A DNA stretch of 64,000 bases from Pantoea rwandensis (GTDB lineage: Bacteria > Pseudomonadota > Gammaproteobacteria > Enterobacterales > Enterobacteriaceae). Under the pieces are notes generated by a model. That model made no database searches. It had not been told where the DNA came from and saw nothing but the letters and a program-made list of their open reading frames with translations. Below, in pieces: positions 46,469 to 55,847 of this stretch. The stretch covers positions 108,233-172,232 of the forward strand of contig NZ_MLFR01000006.1 of the NCBI RefSeq assembly GCF_002095475.1, read 5' to 3'. The stretch's first letter is position 1. Every line of letters begins with the position of its first letter. A program made the position numbers and the translations under genes.

Positions 46469-47708
46469 ACAGGCCTATGAACTGGCAAAACAACGCTACG
46501 CGGCATCAGGTATCGACGTTGAGCAGGTTATGGCGCAACTGGATGGGATTCCCGTGTCGATGCACTGTTGGCAGGGAGACGATGTCCGCGGTTTTGAAAA
46601 CCCTAACGGCGAACTGACGGGGGGGATTCAAGCCACCGGTAACTATCCCGGTCGGGCGCGTAACGCCGATGAGTTGCGTGCTGATATTGAGAAAGCGATG
46701 TCGCTGATTCCTGGCGCAAAACGCCTGAATCTGCATGCCATCTATCTGGAAAGCGACACCCCGGTGGAACGAGACGCCATTGAACCCAAGCACTTCAGCA
46801 ACTGGGTAGAGTGGGCTAAAACCCACAAGCTGGGGCTGGACTTTAACCCAAGCTGCTTCTCTCATCCGCTGAGCGCAGACGGTTTTACGCTGTCACACGT
46901 AGACAAAGGCATTCGTCAATTCTGGATCGACCATTGCAAGGCTAGCCGTCGTATCTCGGCGCATTTTGGTGAACAACTGGGCACGCCATCGGTGATGAAT
47001 ATCTGGGTGCCAGATGGCATGAAAGACATCACCATTGATCGTCTGGCACCGCGTGAGCGCCTGGCCAGCGCATTGGATGAAGTCATCAGTGAAAAACTCG
47101 ATGCCAGTCATCATATCGACGCGGTAGAGAGCAAACTTTTTGGTATCGGGGCCGAGAGCTACACCGTGGGTTCCAATGAATTTTGCCTCGGCTATGCCGC
47201 CAGCCGTCAAACAGCACTGACGCTGGATGCCGGGCATTTCCATCCAACCGAAGTCATCTCCGACAAAATCTCTACCGCCATGCTTTATGTGCCACGCCTG
47301 CTGCTGCATGTCAGCCGTCCAGTACGTTGGGACAGCGATCACGTGGTGTTGCTGGATGATGAAACGCAGGCTATCGCCAATGAAATCGCGCGTCACAAAC
47401 TGTTCAACAAAGTCCATATCGGATTGGACTTCTTTGATGCCTCCATCAACCGTATTGCCGCTTGGGTCATCGGGACGCGTAACGCCAAGAAAGCACTACT
47501 GCGGGCATTGCTTGAACCCAGCGACCAACTGCGCAAGCTTGAGCTGGAAGGGGACTACACCGCCCGCCTGGCACTGTTAGAAGAACAGAAATCACTGCCC
47601 TGGCAGGCGGTGTGGGAGGCCTGGTGCTTGCGCCATGATGTGCCCGCTGATGCCAGCTGGTTGAGCGACGTCCGTCATTATGAACAACAAACACTGCGTC
47701 TACGTTAA
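46452..47708 (+). CDS. rhaA: L-rhamnose isomerase RhaA
   Basis: 418 residues from ATG 46452 ([10 protein letters not shown]), one fewer than E. coli; two codons upstream is another in-frame start without better support. Family motifs H-C-W-Q-G-D-D-V near 34, N-L-H-A-I-Y-L-E near 95, [10 protein letters not shown] near 135, D-A-G-H-F-H-P-T-E near 257 and [12 protein letters not shown] near 284 hold the metal ligands. It converts L-rhamnose to L-rhamnulose with Mn. Confidence 0.96.
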   Translation: MTKLIEQAYELAKQRYAASGIDVEQVMAQLDGIPVSMHCWQGDDVRGFENPNGELTGGIQATGNYPGRARNADELRADIEKAMSLIPGAKRLNLHAIYLESDTPVERDAIEPKHFSNWVEWAKTHKLGLDFNPSCFSHPLSADGFTLSHVDKGIRQFWIDHCKASRRISAHFGEQLGTPSVMNIWVPDGMKDITIDRLAPRERLASALDEVISEKLDASHHIDAVESKLFGIGAESYTVGSNEFCLGYAASRQTALTLDAGHFHPTEVISDKISTAMLYVPRLLLHVSRPVRWDSDHVVLLDDETQAIANEIARHKLFNKVHIGLDFFDASINRIAAWVIGTRNAKKALLRALLEPSDQLRKLELEGDYTARLALLEEQKSLPWQAVWEAWCLRHDVPADASWLSDVRHYEQQTLRLR

Positions 47709-47718
47709 GGGAAACAGC

Positions 47719-48561
47719 ATGCAAAATATTCTCTCCTCCACCTTTGTTCAGGGCATGGTCAAAGCGACCAGCGATATGTGGTTGAAAGGCTGGGATGAAC
47801 GTAACGGCGGTAATGTCAGTTTGCGGCTGCTGCCGGAAGAGGCACAGGCCTGGTCGGCCGATTTTTACGCCGAACCCCGTTGTATTGAACTGACGAAACC
47901 CGCTCCGGCACTGGCAAATGATTGGTTTTTAGTCACGGGTTCGGGCAAGTTTTTCCGTAATGTTCAGCTCGACCCAGCGGATTGTCTGGCACTGTTGCAA
48001 GTGGATGACAAAGGGCTGTCCTATAAAATTCATTGGGGCCTGAGCAATGGCGGTTTGCCCACTTCTGAGCTGGCTGCCCATTTCCAGTCTCACAGCGTCC
48101 GCAAACAGGTTTCAAATGGCGTAGACCGGGTAATCATGCACTGCCATGCCACCAACTTTATGGCGCTGAGTTATGTGGTGAATTTAGATTCCGCCCGTTT
48201 CACCCGCCTGCTTTGGGAAGGAAGCACCGAGTGCCTGGTGGTATTCCCGGATGGTGTTGGCATCCTGCCTTGGATGGTCCCGGGCACCGACCAGATTGGT
48301 CAGGCGACCGCCGATGCCATGGCTTCACACAGCTTGGTGATGTGGCCATTCCACGGAATATTTGGTGCAGGTCCAAACCTGGATGAAACCTTCGGTCTGA
48401 TCGATACCGCTGAGAAATCCTCGGAAGTCGTGGTGAAAGCCTTGTCGATGGGCGGTATTCGTCAAAGTATCACTACTGACCAGCTGGTGGCGTTGGGAGA
48501 ACGTTTTGGCGTGAAACCCTGGCCTGCGGCGCTGCAAGCGGAGCGTAGTGATGTTGCGTAA
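47719..48561 (+). CDS. rhaD: Rhamnulose-1-phosphate aldolase RhaD
   Basis: 280 residues from ATG 47719, ten bases after rhaA with AAGGGAA before it. Class II aldolase: N-G-G-N-V-S near 32, T-G-S-G-K-F near 74, the zinc ligands in M-H-C-H-A-T near 142 and the later H near 214 (W-P-F-H-G). It cleaves rhamnulose-1-phosphate to dihydroxyacetone phosphate and L-lactaldehyde; the aldehyde is the substrate of AldA encoded at 39494. It overlaps rhaM by 11 bases. Confidence 0.95.
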   Translation: MQNILSSTFVQGMVKATSDMWLKGWDERNGGNVSLRLLPEEAQAWSADFYAEPRCIELTKPAPALANDWFLVTGSGKFFRNVQLDPADCLALLQVDDKGLSYKIHWGLSNGGLPTSELAAHFQSHSVRKQVSNGVDRVIMHCHATNFMALSYVVNLDSARFTRLLWEGSTECLVVFPDGVGILPWMVPGTDQIGQATADAMASHSLVMWPFHGIFGAGPNLDETFGLIDTAEKSSEVVVKALSMGGIRQSITTDQLVALGERFGVKPWPAALQAERSDVA

Positions 48562-48865
48562 AGCCTTTGTGATGCAAGTGCATGCGGATTGCCATGATGA
48601 GTACTTGCGTCGGCACTCGCCCATCTGGCCAGAATTGGCGGAAACGTTAAAATCCCATGGCGCGCGGAATTACGCGATTTGGCTGGATGCTGAACGCAAT
48701 TTGCTGTTCGCCAGCGTAGAAATTGAATCGGAAGCACGTTGGGAGGCGGTGGCAAAAACGGAAGTCTGCCAGCGCTGGTGGGCATCAATGAAAGACCTGA
48801 TGCCGTCAAATGCGGATAACAGCCCAGTGAGTGCCGCCTTGAAACCCATGTTTTACATGGCGTAA
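48551..48865 (+). CDS. rhaM: L-rhamnose mutarotase RhaM
   Basis: 104 residues from ATG 48551 ([10 protein letters not shown]), equal in length to E. coli RhaM. The catalytic His is in R-R-H-S-P-I-W-P near 21, with the family's [13 protein letters not shown] and F-Y-M-A close. It interconverts anomers of L-rhamnose, feeding RhaA. Last gene of rhaBADM; a strong hairpin follows. Confidence 0.95.
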   Translation: MLRKAFVMQVHADCHDEYLRRHSPIWPELAETLKSHGARNYAIWLDAERNLLFASVEIESEARWEAVAKTEVCQRWWASMKDLMPSNADNSPVSAALKPMFYMA

Positions 48866-48881
48866 TGCCGAATGAGAAGCG

Positions 48882-48904
48882 GGGCGCACGGAGAGCGTGC
48901 GCCC
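48882..48904 (+). terminator. rhaM terminator (shared with the tetR gene)
   Basis: GGGCGCACG, loop GAGAG, CGTGCGCCC, then AACTTTAAC. The T run is modest. It ends four bases before the stop codon of the convergent TetR gene. Confidence 0.75.
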
Positions 48905-48908
48905 AACT

Positions 48909-49562
48909 TTAACCTTTGTTCAGTTCACAATACCCAGCCAATGCTGGCCAGATTGCCATCTGTGTATTAACAATCCCATCGAGATCATCCCGTGTGGCAC
49001 CTTCACGGGCTCGCACTGACATTCCTTGCAACAGGCAGGCTAAAAAACTGGCTAATGTTGCACTGTCTGCGCATTGGGGTAGTTCCCCCCGTTGCTGTCG
49101 CAATTCAAGAAACTGCTTTAATGCCCGTTCCTGAGCATGATGCTGTTGCGCAAGCATGTGCGCGATCTCTTCTGAACCGGATGACAGCGCACTTGATGTA
49201 CAGATAAAGAAACAGCCAGCAGGCTTATCGCATTCGGTAAAACAGGCTGCGGTGGCGCGGAAATAAGCCTCGATAGCACTTTTTACATCGCGCGATTCAT
49301 CATCAAGTACCGCGTTACGTTGTGCGCTGAAGGTCTCGATATACCGTTGCATTGCGGCACGGAACAATCCCTCTTTGTTCTCAAATTCAGCATAAAGCGT
49401 CGGTGCTTTCGCGCCCGTGGCTTCCACCAAATCAGACAGCGATGTCCCTTCGTAACCATGCGCCCAAAACAGCATCAATGCTTTATCTAGCGCATCCTCA
49501 CGGTCGAACACTTTTGGTCGTCCACGCGATTTACGATTTAGTGTGTCAGTGACTTCCGTCAT
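48909..49562 (-). CDS. TetR-family transcriptional regulator
   Basis: 217 residues from ATG 49562 with GAGGTG upstream; the in-frame start at 49592 lacks it. The helix-turn-helix covers about 22-65, with D-R-E-D-A-L-D-K-A-L-M-L-F-W-A-H-G-Y-E-G-T-S-L-S-D-L and P-T-L-Y-A-E-F-E-N-K-E; the ligand domain follows. This N-terminal form is common among repressors of efflux or redox genes. Its target is not visible: it is convergent with rhaM, and the upstream plus-strand gene is a DUF1471 protein. Three Cys in the centre (C-D-K-P-A-G-C-F-F-I-C) are notable. Confidence 0.85.
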   Translation of the reverse strand: MTEVTDTLNRKSRGRPKVFDREDALDKALMLFWAHGYEGTSLSDLVEATGAKAPTLYAEFENKEGLFRAAMQRYIETFSAQRNAVLDDESRDVKSAIEAYFRATAACFTECDKPAGCFFICTSSALSSGSEEIAHMLAQQHHAQERALKQFLELRQQRGELPQCADSATLASFLACLLQGMSVRAREGATRDDLDGIVNTQMAIWPALAGYCELNKG

Positions 49563-49684
49563 AGCGCACCTCACTGTGTGTAAAACATGCAATTAAATTA
49601 CCGATCATTAAATAAAGATGCAAGCGCGGCGGATTTTTCGTTTAAGACACTTTAGCCGTTTGTGCCTTGGCGTAGGGCATGCAC

Positions 49685-49780
49685 TCAAATGGATAAGTTG
49701 AAAAGGGCTGCGAAGCCCATAATCACGCCACTTCCAATTAAAATAATGATCGTTAATAAAATGATTGACGAACAGGCCAT
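49685..49780 (-). CDS. Possible 31-residue membrane protein
   Basis: ATG 49780 to stop 49685. M-A-C-S-S is followed by an unbroken hydrophobic stretch (I-I-L-L-T-I-I-I-L-I-G-S-G-V-I-M-G-F) and a short polar end, resembling the small single-helix membrane proteins of enterobacteria. No convincing ribosome site is present (GAG is directly adjacent), and no family was recognised. It lies in an otherwise empty 293-base gap. Confidence 0.3.
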   Translation of the reverse strand: MACSSIILLTIIILIGSGVIMGFAALFNLSI

Positions 49781-49855
49781 CTCGGCGTTAGCATTTAATT
49801 AACGGTTGTTAACTTAATTCGACCGACCCATTTCATCTGCATAAGAGAGACGATC

Positions 49856-50113
49856 ATGAAAAGCATCAAAATGACACTGGCCGCTGTCGCACTATCTTCC
49901 ATCGCGTTTGGTAGCATGGCTGCCGATTTAGTCAATCAGGCCCCGCTGAACCAGCAACAAATTGGCGTGATTAGCGCATCGGGTAGCACCAATCTGACAT
50001 CTTTGGAGAACCAGCTATCGGAAAAGGCGAATGCTGCCGGAGCAAAGTCGTTCCGCATCACTTCGACCTCTGGCAACAACAAGCTAAATGGCACAGCGGT
50101 AATTTATAACTAA
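49856..50113 (+). CDS. Small DUF1471 (YdgH/BhsA/McbA-like) periplasmic protein
   Basis: 85 residues with a signal peptide ending at S-M-A-A-D (about residue 22). One DUF1471 domain: Q-Q-I-G-V-I-S-A-S-G near 40, the helix L-S-E-K-A-N-A-A-G-A-K-S-F-R-I near 60-75 and the closing strand N-G-T-A-V-I-Y. Such proteins (BhsA, McbA, YhcN) respond to copper, acid, peroxide or biofilm conditions. Monocistronic with its own terminator. The exact paralogue cannot be named. Confidence 0.85.
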   Translation: MKSIKMTLAAVALSSIAFGSMAADLVNQAPLNQQQIGVISASGSTNLTSLENQLSEKANAAGAKSFRITSTSGNNKLNGTAVIYN

Positions 50114-50136
50114 TGACCGATGCGCATTGAAAGGCG

Positions 50137-50166
50137 CAGGGGCGCACTGAGTGTGCCCCTGGTTAT
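50137..50166 (+). terminator. Terminator after the DUF1471 gene
   Basis: CAGGGGCGCAC, loop TGA, GTGTGCCCCTG (one G-T wobble), then GTTAT. It can serve the convergent sotB gene as well. Confidence 0.7.
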
Positions 50167-50172
50167 AGGACG

Positions 50173-51357
50173 TTAACCGTTCGAACGTAATTGGGGATAG
50201 CGGCGAAAAATGGTGATGCACCAGAACAGAGCGGCTAAACCAATCAATCCACCCACGTTACCCACATCTGACATTTTCATGTGCGAGCTGACCTGATTAC
50301 CCAACAGGGCTCCCGCTCCAATCCCAATATTGTAAATCCCTGAAAATAGAGACATCGCAACATCAGTGGCGTCGGGTGCCAGAGACAGCACGCGCACCTG
50401 CATGGCCAGACCAATCATCATCATCGCCATTCCCCACAAAATGCATAGCAGGGTGATCGCGGCTGGGCGCACAGCGGCAAAGACCAGCAGGCCCATACTC
50501 AGCGTGATAATGGCGATGGCCGTCACAAGCATAGCCGAAGGGAATTTATTGCCCAAGGTGCTAAACAACACGCTGCCGATAATACCGGCAGACCCAAAGA
50601 GCAGCAGCAGTAGTGTGGTGAAATTCTCATCGGCGTTCGCCACCACCTGCATAAAGGGTTCGATATAGCTATAAGCGGTGTAGTGAGCGGTAACGACAAC
50701 GGTGACCAGAATGTACATGGCGACCAATGCGGGTCTCCGAAACAACATCGGTACGCTGCTCAGTGAACCGGTATGCTCACTGGGCAAACGCGGCAAAACG
50801 CGAATCAACAGCACTAACAAGACCAAGGCAGATAAGCCAATCATGCCGAAGGTGGTGCGCCACCCGAGATACTGCCCAACAATACGACCGATTGGTACCC
50901 CCAACACCATGGCCAGCGCGGTACCGGTTGCCAGCATGCTCAATGCCTGCGTTTTCTTACCCGCAGGGGCGACACGAATGGCCAGCGATGCGGTAATGGA
51001 CCAGAACACGGCATGTGCCAGCGCAATACCGATGCGGGAAATGACCAGTGAAGTGAAGTCCCACGCAACGGACGAGAGCACATGGCTAACTATAAACAGG
51101 ATGAAGAGCACCGCCAGCAGTAGCCGCCGTTCGATGTTACGTGTTAGCAACATCAGCGGCAGGGACAGCAGTGCGACGACCCAGGCATAAATGGTTAACA
51201 TGATGCCGACATCTGCGGTTTTCATGCCGTAACTGGCTGCGATATCTGACAATAGTCCGACGGGCACAAACTCTGTGGTATTGAAGACAAAAGCGGCAAT
51301 AGCCAGCAAGACGACGCGTAGCCAAGCTGTTTTACGTGAGACGGTGGTTGATTGCAT
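50173..51357 (-). CDS. sotB: Sugar efflux transporter SotB
   Basis: 394 residues from ATG 51357 ([16 protein letters not shown]); E. coli SotB has 396 and a matching N-terminus, which outweighs a possible start at 51402. Twelve membrane helices of the DHA1 type, with [12 protein letters not shown] in TM1, [12 protein letters not shown] near TM4 and [11 protein letters not shown] in TM7. It exports arabinose, IPTG and related sugars in E. coli. The ribosome site before 51357 is weak. Confidence 0.92.
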   Translation of the reverse strand: MQSTTVSRKTAWLRVVLLAIAAFVFNTTEFVPVGLLSDIAASYGMKTADVGIMLTIYAWVVALLSLPLMLLTRNIERRLLLAVLFILFIVSHVLSSVAWDFTSLVISRIGIALAHAVFWSITASLAIRVAPAGKKTQALSMLATGTALAMVLGVPIGRIVGQYLGWRTTFGMIGLSALVLLVLLIRVLPRLPSEHTGSLSSVPMLFRRPALVAMYILVTVVVTAHYTAYSYIEPFMQVVANADENFTTLLLLLFGSAGIIGSVLFSTLGNKFPSAMLVTAIAIITLSMGLLVFAAVRPAAITLLCILWGMAMMMIGLAMQVRVLSLAPDATDVAMSLFSGIYNIGIGAGALLGNQVSSHMKMSDVGNVGGLIGLAALFWCITIFRRYPQLRSNG

Positions 51358-51765
51358 GGAGTTCAAATCGATTTGACGGCGAGTGAGGGGGATAAAATAC
51401 ACCCGTTAAGGTGACCTGAGTCACAAATTGACGCTATTGTGGAGCATTAGTGAGCGGATGAAAACCGTTAATAGGGTTTTTATTACTGAATATTTTTTAT
51501 CGCTAACCTCTGAGTTAATAGCCTGAGGTTATTGTCATTTCTTGCTGTCTCGGCTGTAGCCACTGAGTGGCTCACTGACGATCTTAGCAAGGCTTAATCA
51601 AACTCAGCGTAACGCATTAAGATCCAGCGATAATTAAGCCGACTGTTTCTTTATTAGAACGATGTGACAGCCGTGCTTAACGACACTCCTAAAGCGCTAC
51701 GCCAATGTTAGACCAGTATTATCAGAGTCTCACCATGTGTTTTAGCGCCACGCTATTCTGAGTGG
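51358..51765. other. Intergenic region upstream of sotB
   Basis: About 400 bases, AT-rich, no supported gene. Visible inverted repeats: TAACCTC / GAGGTTA (51504-51531), CCACT-G-AGTGG (51560-51570) and GGCTTAAT / ATTAAGCC (51591-51640, wide spacing). The sotB promoter should lie here. An 18-codon ORF near 51700 has no ribosome site. Confidence 0.4.
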
Positions 51766-51978
51766 TCAGGTTTTTTTTACCGATACCGGGCAGCAATGTT
51801 CACACCCTAACGCGCTGTTATAGAATTTTCTCGCTTGTTGAATCGCGGCTGTTGCGGTGTAAAAAGTGCCGAGAAAGCGCCGCGCACCATCAGAAGGGAG
51901 GAATGGGCAGCCCGTTGCATGTACCACATGGTTGTCGTTATAGCCTGCTTGCTTATCGACATAATAATAGAGTTCCAT
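51766..51978 (-). CDS. Small Cys/His-rich hypothetical protein (70 aa)
   Basis: 70 residues, with GAGG eight bases before the ATG. The pattern Y-Y-Y-V, then V-H-A-T-G-C-P-F-L-P near 20-29, L-G-T-F-Y near 37 and A-x-x-x-A-R-x-F-Y-N-S-A-L-G-C-E-H-C-C near 45-64 matches a short family of uncharacterised bacterial proteins that I recall having H-x(3)-C and G-C-x-x-C-C motifs. The His and Cys could bind zinc. No signal peptide. Function unknown. Confidence 0.72.
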   Translation of the reverse strand: MELYYYVDKQAGYNDNHVVHATGCPFLPSDGARRFLGTFYTATAAIQQARKFYNSALGCEHCCPVSVKKT

Positions 51979-52108
51979 CTAACGCCCTCATTGCTGTGAA
52001 AAAAAAGTCTAACTATTGTTGGAATAGAACGAATTATAGCGGCGAATTTCCGCTTTGTTTTATGTGGAACTGATGGGCCGCCCGATTTTATGAGCTTTGG
52101 TGAGCAGA

Positions 52109-52124
52109 GGGGCCGACTGGCCCC
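52109..52124 (-). terminator. GC hairpin after ynfM
   Basis: GGGGCC, loop of four, GGCCCC, lying about 20 bases past the ynfM stop on the minus strand. No T run, so termination is uncertain. Confidence 0.35.
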
Positions 52125-52143
52125 CGAGAATAGATGAAAGGTA

Positions 52144-53400
52144 TTACAGTTTACGGCACTGTAAACGCCAGCCGACAATTAATGCCAGTACAAGCAATAC
52201 GCTGATAAAAGCGGTCACGCCCATCCAGCCGTAATTGTGCCAGAAGACGCCGCCTAAGGTTCCTGCCACGCTGGAACCTACGTAATAACTGAACAGGTAA
52301 AGTGACGAGGCCTGGCCTTTTGCGCGACGAGCACGAGGTCCAATCCAGCCACTGGCTACCGAATGTGCAGCGAAGAAACCGGCGGTAAACAGCATCATGC
52401 CGGGCATAATCACCCAAAGGGAATTCGCAACGGTGAGCAGCAAGCCTGCCAACATAATGGCTGTCGCCCCAATCATCACCGGGCCCCGTCCGAAACGGCT
52501 GGTCATCGCGCCGGCTTTAGGTGAACTCCACGACCCGGTCAGATAAACCACTGAAAGCAAGCCCACCACCGCCTGACTTAATGACCAAGGTGCACTGAGT
52601 AAGCGATAGCCGATGTAGTTAAACAGCGTCACGAACGCGCCCATCAACAGGAACCCTTCAGCAAACAGGAAAGGCAGGCCTTTATCCCGCCAGTGCAGGC
52701 GGAAATTGATGACTAAACTACGAGGTCGCAATGAAGCTGGACGGAAATGGCGAGACGCAGGCAATATTTTCCAGAACATCAATGCACCTGCCAGGGAGAA
52801 ACAGCCGATAACACCAATGGCAATCCGCCATGAGAAGAAATCCGTCAGTACCCCCGTCAATAATCGTCCGCTCATGCCACCAATGGAATTACCACTGATG
52901 TAAAGACCCATTGAAAAAGCAATCACACGCGGATGGATCTCCTCACTGAGGTAGGTCATGCCGACCGCTGCCACGCCGCTGAGCGACAGGCCAATCAGGG
53001 CGCGCATCAGCAAAATGCCTTGCCAACTGGTCATCATGGCAGAGATGAGTGTGCAGATGGCCGCGAGCATCAATGCCGTTACCATCACGGATTTGCGGCC
53101 AATAGCATCGGAGAGCGGGCCTGTGAACAACAATCCCAGCGCCATCAATCCCGTTGAAAGAGATAACGAAATACTGCTTTCAGCGGGTGATACGCCAAAT
53201 TGTTGGGAAAGCACGGGTAAAATCGGTTGTACACAGTACAGCAATGCGAAGGTGGCTAACCCGGCGGAAAACAGGGCCAGCGTAACACGCATAAACTGCG
53301 GCGATCCGCGTTCAATCCATTCTGAAGGGGTTACAGTTGAAGCAGGCTTGGCGGACAACTCGTCTTCATCAAGTATCACAGCCTGGGAAGAGCGACTCAC
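52144..53400 (-). CDS. ynfM: YnfM, MFS transporter
   Basis: 418 residues, the length of E. coli YnfM, with an N-terminal cytosolic extension of about 35 residues and then 12 helices. R-G-S-P-Q-F-M-R-V-T-L-A-L-F-S-A-G-L and F-T-G-P-L-S-D-A-I-G-R-K (motif A) match it closely. YnfM has been linked to arabinose or drug efflux, but the substrate is not secure. Divergent from ynfL, a LysR regulator that is frameshifted here. Confidence 0.92.
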   Translation of the reverse strand: MSRSSQAVILDEDELSAKPASTVTPSEWIERGSPQFMRVTLALFSAGLATFALLYCVQPILPVLSQQFGVSPAESSISLSLSTGLMALGLLFTGPLSDAIGRKSVMVTALMLAAICTLISAMMTSWQGILLMRALIGLSLSGVAAVGMTYLSEEIHPRVIAFSMGLYISGNSIGGMSGRLLTGVLTDFFSWRIAIGVIGCFSLAGALMFWKILPASRHFRPASLRPRSLVINFRLHWRDKGLPFLFAEGFLLMGAFVTLFNYIGYRLLSAPWSLSQAVVGLLSVVYLTGSWSSPKAGAMTSRFGRGPVMIGATAIMLAGLLLTVANSLWVIMPGMMLFTAGFFAAHSVASGWIGPRARRAKGQASSLYLFSYYVGSSVAGTLGGVFWHNYGWMGVTAFISVLLVLALIVGWRLQCRKL

Positions 53401-53494
53401 GGAAAATCCTCTCTATAGAATCAGTCTGTTCACTGTAGGAAAGTGAGAATAGGTTGTACAATATATTAATAATCTCAAATAAGACGTTTAAAGT

Positions 53495-54390
53495 ATGAAT
53501 ATTGAGTTGCGCCACTTACGCTATTTCATTGCCGTGGCGGAAGAGCTGCATTTTGGCCGAGCGGCGCAGCGCCTGAATATTTCGCAGCCGCCGCTGAGCC
53601 AGCAAATTCTACAACTTGAGCACGAAATCGGTGCTCAGCTGTTTACCCGAACCAATCGCAGCGTGCAGCTCACGCCTGCTGGGCAGCTGTTTTTACAAGA
53701 TGCGCGTGCGATTCTGCTCCAAGTCGAACAAGCCGCGGGGCGTGCTGCACGCGTACATAGCGGACAGGAAGGTGAGTTGCGCATTGGTTTTACCTCCTCC
53801 GCCCCGTTTACCGGTTTGGTTTCTGATGCGCTTTACCAGTTCCGTCAGCGCTGGCCTGAAGTCCACATTCAGATGCAAGAGAACAACACGCGACAGCAGT
53901 TAGCACCGCTGCATGAAGGTCGCTTGATTTAGGCGTGATGCGTAACACACCGCTGCCCAGCGATTTGCAACACCGTGTGCTGCTGCGTGAACCCCTTTGC
54001 GCCTTAGTTCACTGGGCGCATCCCCTTGCCGATGCGGAGTCAATTTCCATTCAGGCGCTCGCCAACGAACCTTTTGTATTTTTTGATCCGCAAGGCGGCA
54101 CCGCGCTGTATAGCGAAACCTTGGCGTTGTTACACCGTTATCAAATCAAACCCTTTATTACTCAGGAAGTCGGAGAAGCGATGACCATTCTCGGCTTGGT
54201 GGCGACGGGCCTCGGTGTGTCGATCCTACCCGCCTCGTTTCGACGTGCGCGGCTTGCCGACGTGGTTTGGGTTCCGTTACAGGAGAGTGATGCGATTTCT
54301 GAAGTTTGGTTAGTCTGGTCTGCGGTGCGCGAACCCAGCGCTCAAATGCGTAATATGATGCAGTTGATGCTGCGCAGTGCGGAGATTTAA
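53495..54390 (+). pseudogene. ynfL: YnfL, LysR-type regulator, interrupted by a -1 frameshift
   Basis: Frame one (53495-53932) gives the helix-turn-helix (E-L-R-H-L-R-Y-F-I-A-V-A-E-E-L-H-F-G-R-A-A) and half of the effector domain, then meets a stop just after E-G-R-L. Frame two, read from G53926, continues D-L-G-V-M-R-N-T-P-L-P to a normal end at 54390. Joined, they give about 298 residues (E. coli YnfL 297). One G is missing at 53926, where TTGGAT is expected and TTGAT is present. Real decay and sequencing error cannot be separated from this sequence. Confidence 0.87.
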
Positions 54391-54524
54391 ATCAACAGGC
54401 GAACAATGGCAGCCACTTTATGTGCGATAAATCACATTTCTAATCAAATATTTGACGCTACCTGCCAATCTGCATCACCATAGCTGCTGTTTATTTAGAA
54501 GCGCGAAAATAACCGGGAGAAGGC

Positions 54525-55742
54525 GTGAATCTGGACAGTCAGCCTGGCCATATTGACCAAATAAAACAGACCAACGCAGGTGTGGTTTATCGACTGATTG
54601 ATCATTACGGCCCGATTTCACGTATTGAGCTCTCTAAACGTGCCCAACTGGCGCCCGCCAGTATCACCAAAATCGTGCGTGAAATGCTGGAAGCGCACTT
54701 GGTTCAGGAAACCGAATTCCAAGAGCCGGGCAGTCGCGGACGGCCGGCGATCGGCCTGGTGCTTGATACCTTAGCTTGGCACTATCTTGCCATGCGTATT
54801 CAACCAGGGCAGATCACCCTAACGTTACGCGATCTCAGCAGCCGCGCGTTGCAGGAAGATCGTCTGCCATTGCCAGCCAGTTCAGACCAGCCGCTGTTGA
54901 AGACCTTGCAGGATATGGTCAATGACTTTTTCATTCGTCATCAAAACAAACTTGAACGCTTAACCGCGATTGCCATCACGCTGCCCGGGCTGATTAATGC
55001 GGCGACCGGGGTGGTACATCGTATGCCGGGCTATGACGTGCAAGAGATGCCACTCGGAGAAACACTCTCTACGCTGACCGGCTTGCCGGTGTTTGTTCAG
55101 CACGATATTTCCGCCTGGACGCTGGCAGAAGCGCTGTTTGGTGCTTCCCGTGGGGCGCAAGATGTCATTCAGATTGTCATCGATGAAACGGTGGGAGCCG
55201 GCGTCATTAGCGGTGGGCAGCTATTACATAAACGTGGGCGCGCGCTGGTTGAAATCGGCCATACACAAATCGATCCTTACGGGCAGCAGTGTTATTGCGG
55301 TAATCATGGCTGTCTGGAGACCGTAGCCAGCACCGGTAGTTTGCTGCAACTGGCTGCTCAGCGTTTACCCTCGCAACCGGATAGCCTGCTTCATCAGGCC
55401 CCTCTGACTATCGCCAGTTTATGTGAAGCGGCACTGCAGGGTGACAGACTGGCTCGCGATGTGATCGCTGGTGTGGGTCATCATGTGGGACGCATGTTGG
55501 CGATGATGGTGAATATCTTTAACCCACAACAAATTCTTATTGGTTCTCCGCTCAATCAGGCTGCAGAGGTGCTGTTTCCTGCCGTGAGCAGCACGATTCG
55601 CCAGCAGGCACTCCCAGCCTACAGTCATGAAATTCAGTTAACGCCAACCAGTTTGAGCGATCCCGGTACACATGGTGCTGCGGCGTTAATCAAAGATTCC
55701 CTCTATAGCGGCCATTTACTGGTAAAACTGTTGCAAGGATAA
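54525..55742 (+). CDS. mlc: Mlc (DgsA), glucose-responsive ROK repressor
   Basis: 405 residues from GTG 54525 with GGGAGAAGG before it; E. coli Mlc has 406. Helix-turn-helix at about 30-55 (I-S-R-I-E-L-S-K-R-A-Q-L-A-P-A-S-I-T-K-I). ROK domain with G-A-S-R-G-A near 205, E-I-G-H-T-Q-I-D near 245 (zinc His) and the zinc Cys motif C-Y-C-G-N-H-G-C-L-E near 256. Mlc represses ptsG, malT, manXYZ and itself, and is held at the membrane by dephosphorylated EIICB-Glc. It is followed by bioD2, as in E. coli. Confidence 0.96.
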   Translation: MNLDSQPGHIDQIKQTNAGVVYRLIDHYGPISRIELSKRAQLAPASITKIVREMLEAHLVQETEFQEPGSRGRPAIGLVLDTLAWHYLAMRIQPGQITLTLRDLSSRALQEDRLPLPASSDQPLLKTLQDMVNDFFIRHQNKLERLTAIAITLPGLINAATGVVHRMPGYDVQEMPLGETLSTLTGLPVFVQHDISAWTLAEALFGASRGAQDVIQIVIDETVGAGVISGGQLLHKRGRALVEIGHTQIDPYGQQCYCGNHGCLETVASTGSLLQLAAQRLPSQPDSLLHQAPLTIASLCEAALQGDRLARDVIAGVGHHVGRMLAMMVNIFNPQQILIGSPLNQAAEVLFPAVSSTIRQQALPAYSHEIQLTPTSLSDPGTHGAAALIKDSLYSGHLLVKLLQG

Positions 55743-55847
55743 CCCCAGCTCGCCTTAAGTTTGCGCTAACGCAATCTGCCACGAGTTACATTTCCTTAAA
55801 CTGCCTTCTTCACAGCTTACACATCGCTTTATTGAAGGAGGAAGAAG

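Noticed and set aside
51709..51765. 18-codon plus-strand ORF ending M-C-F-S-A-T-L-F
   Set aside because: No ribosome site and no conserved context; too short to support.
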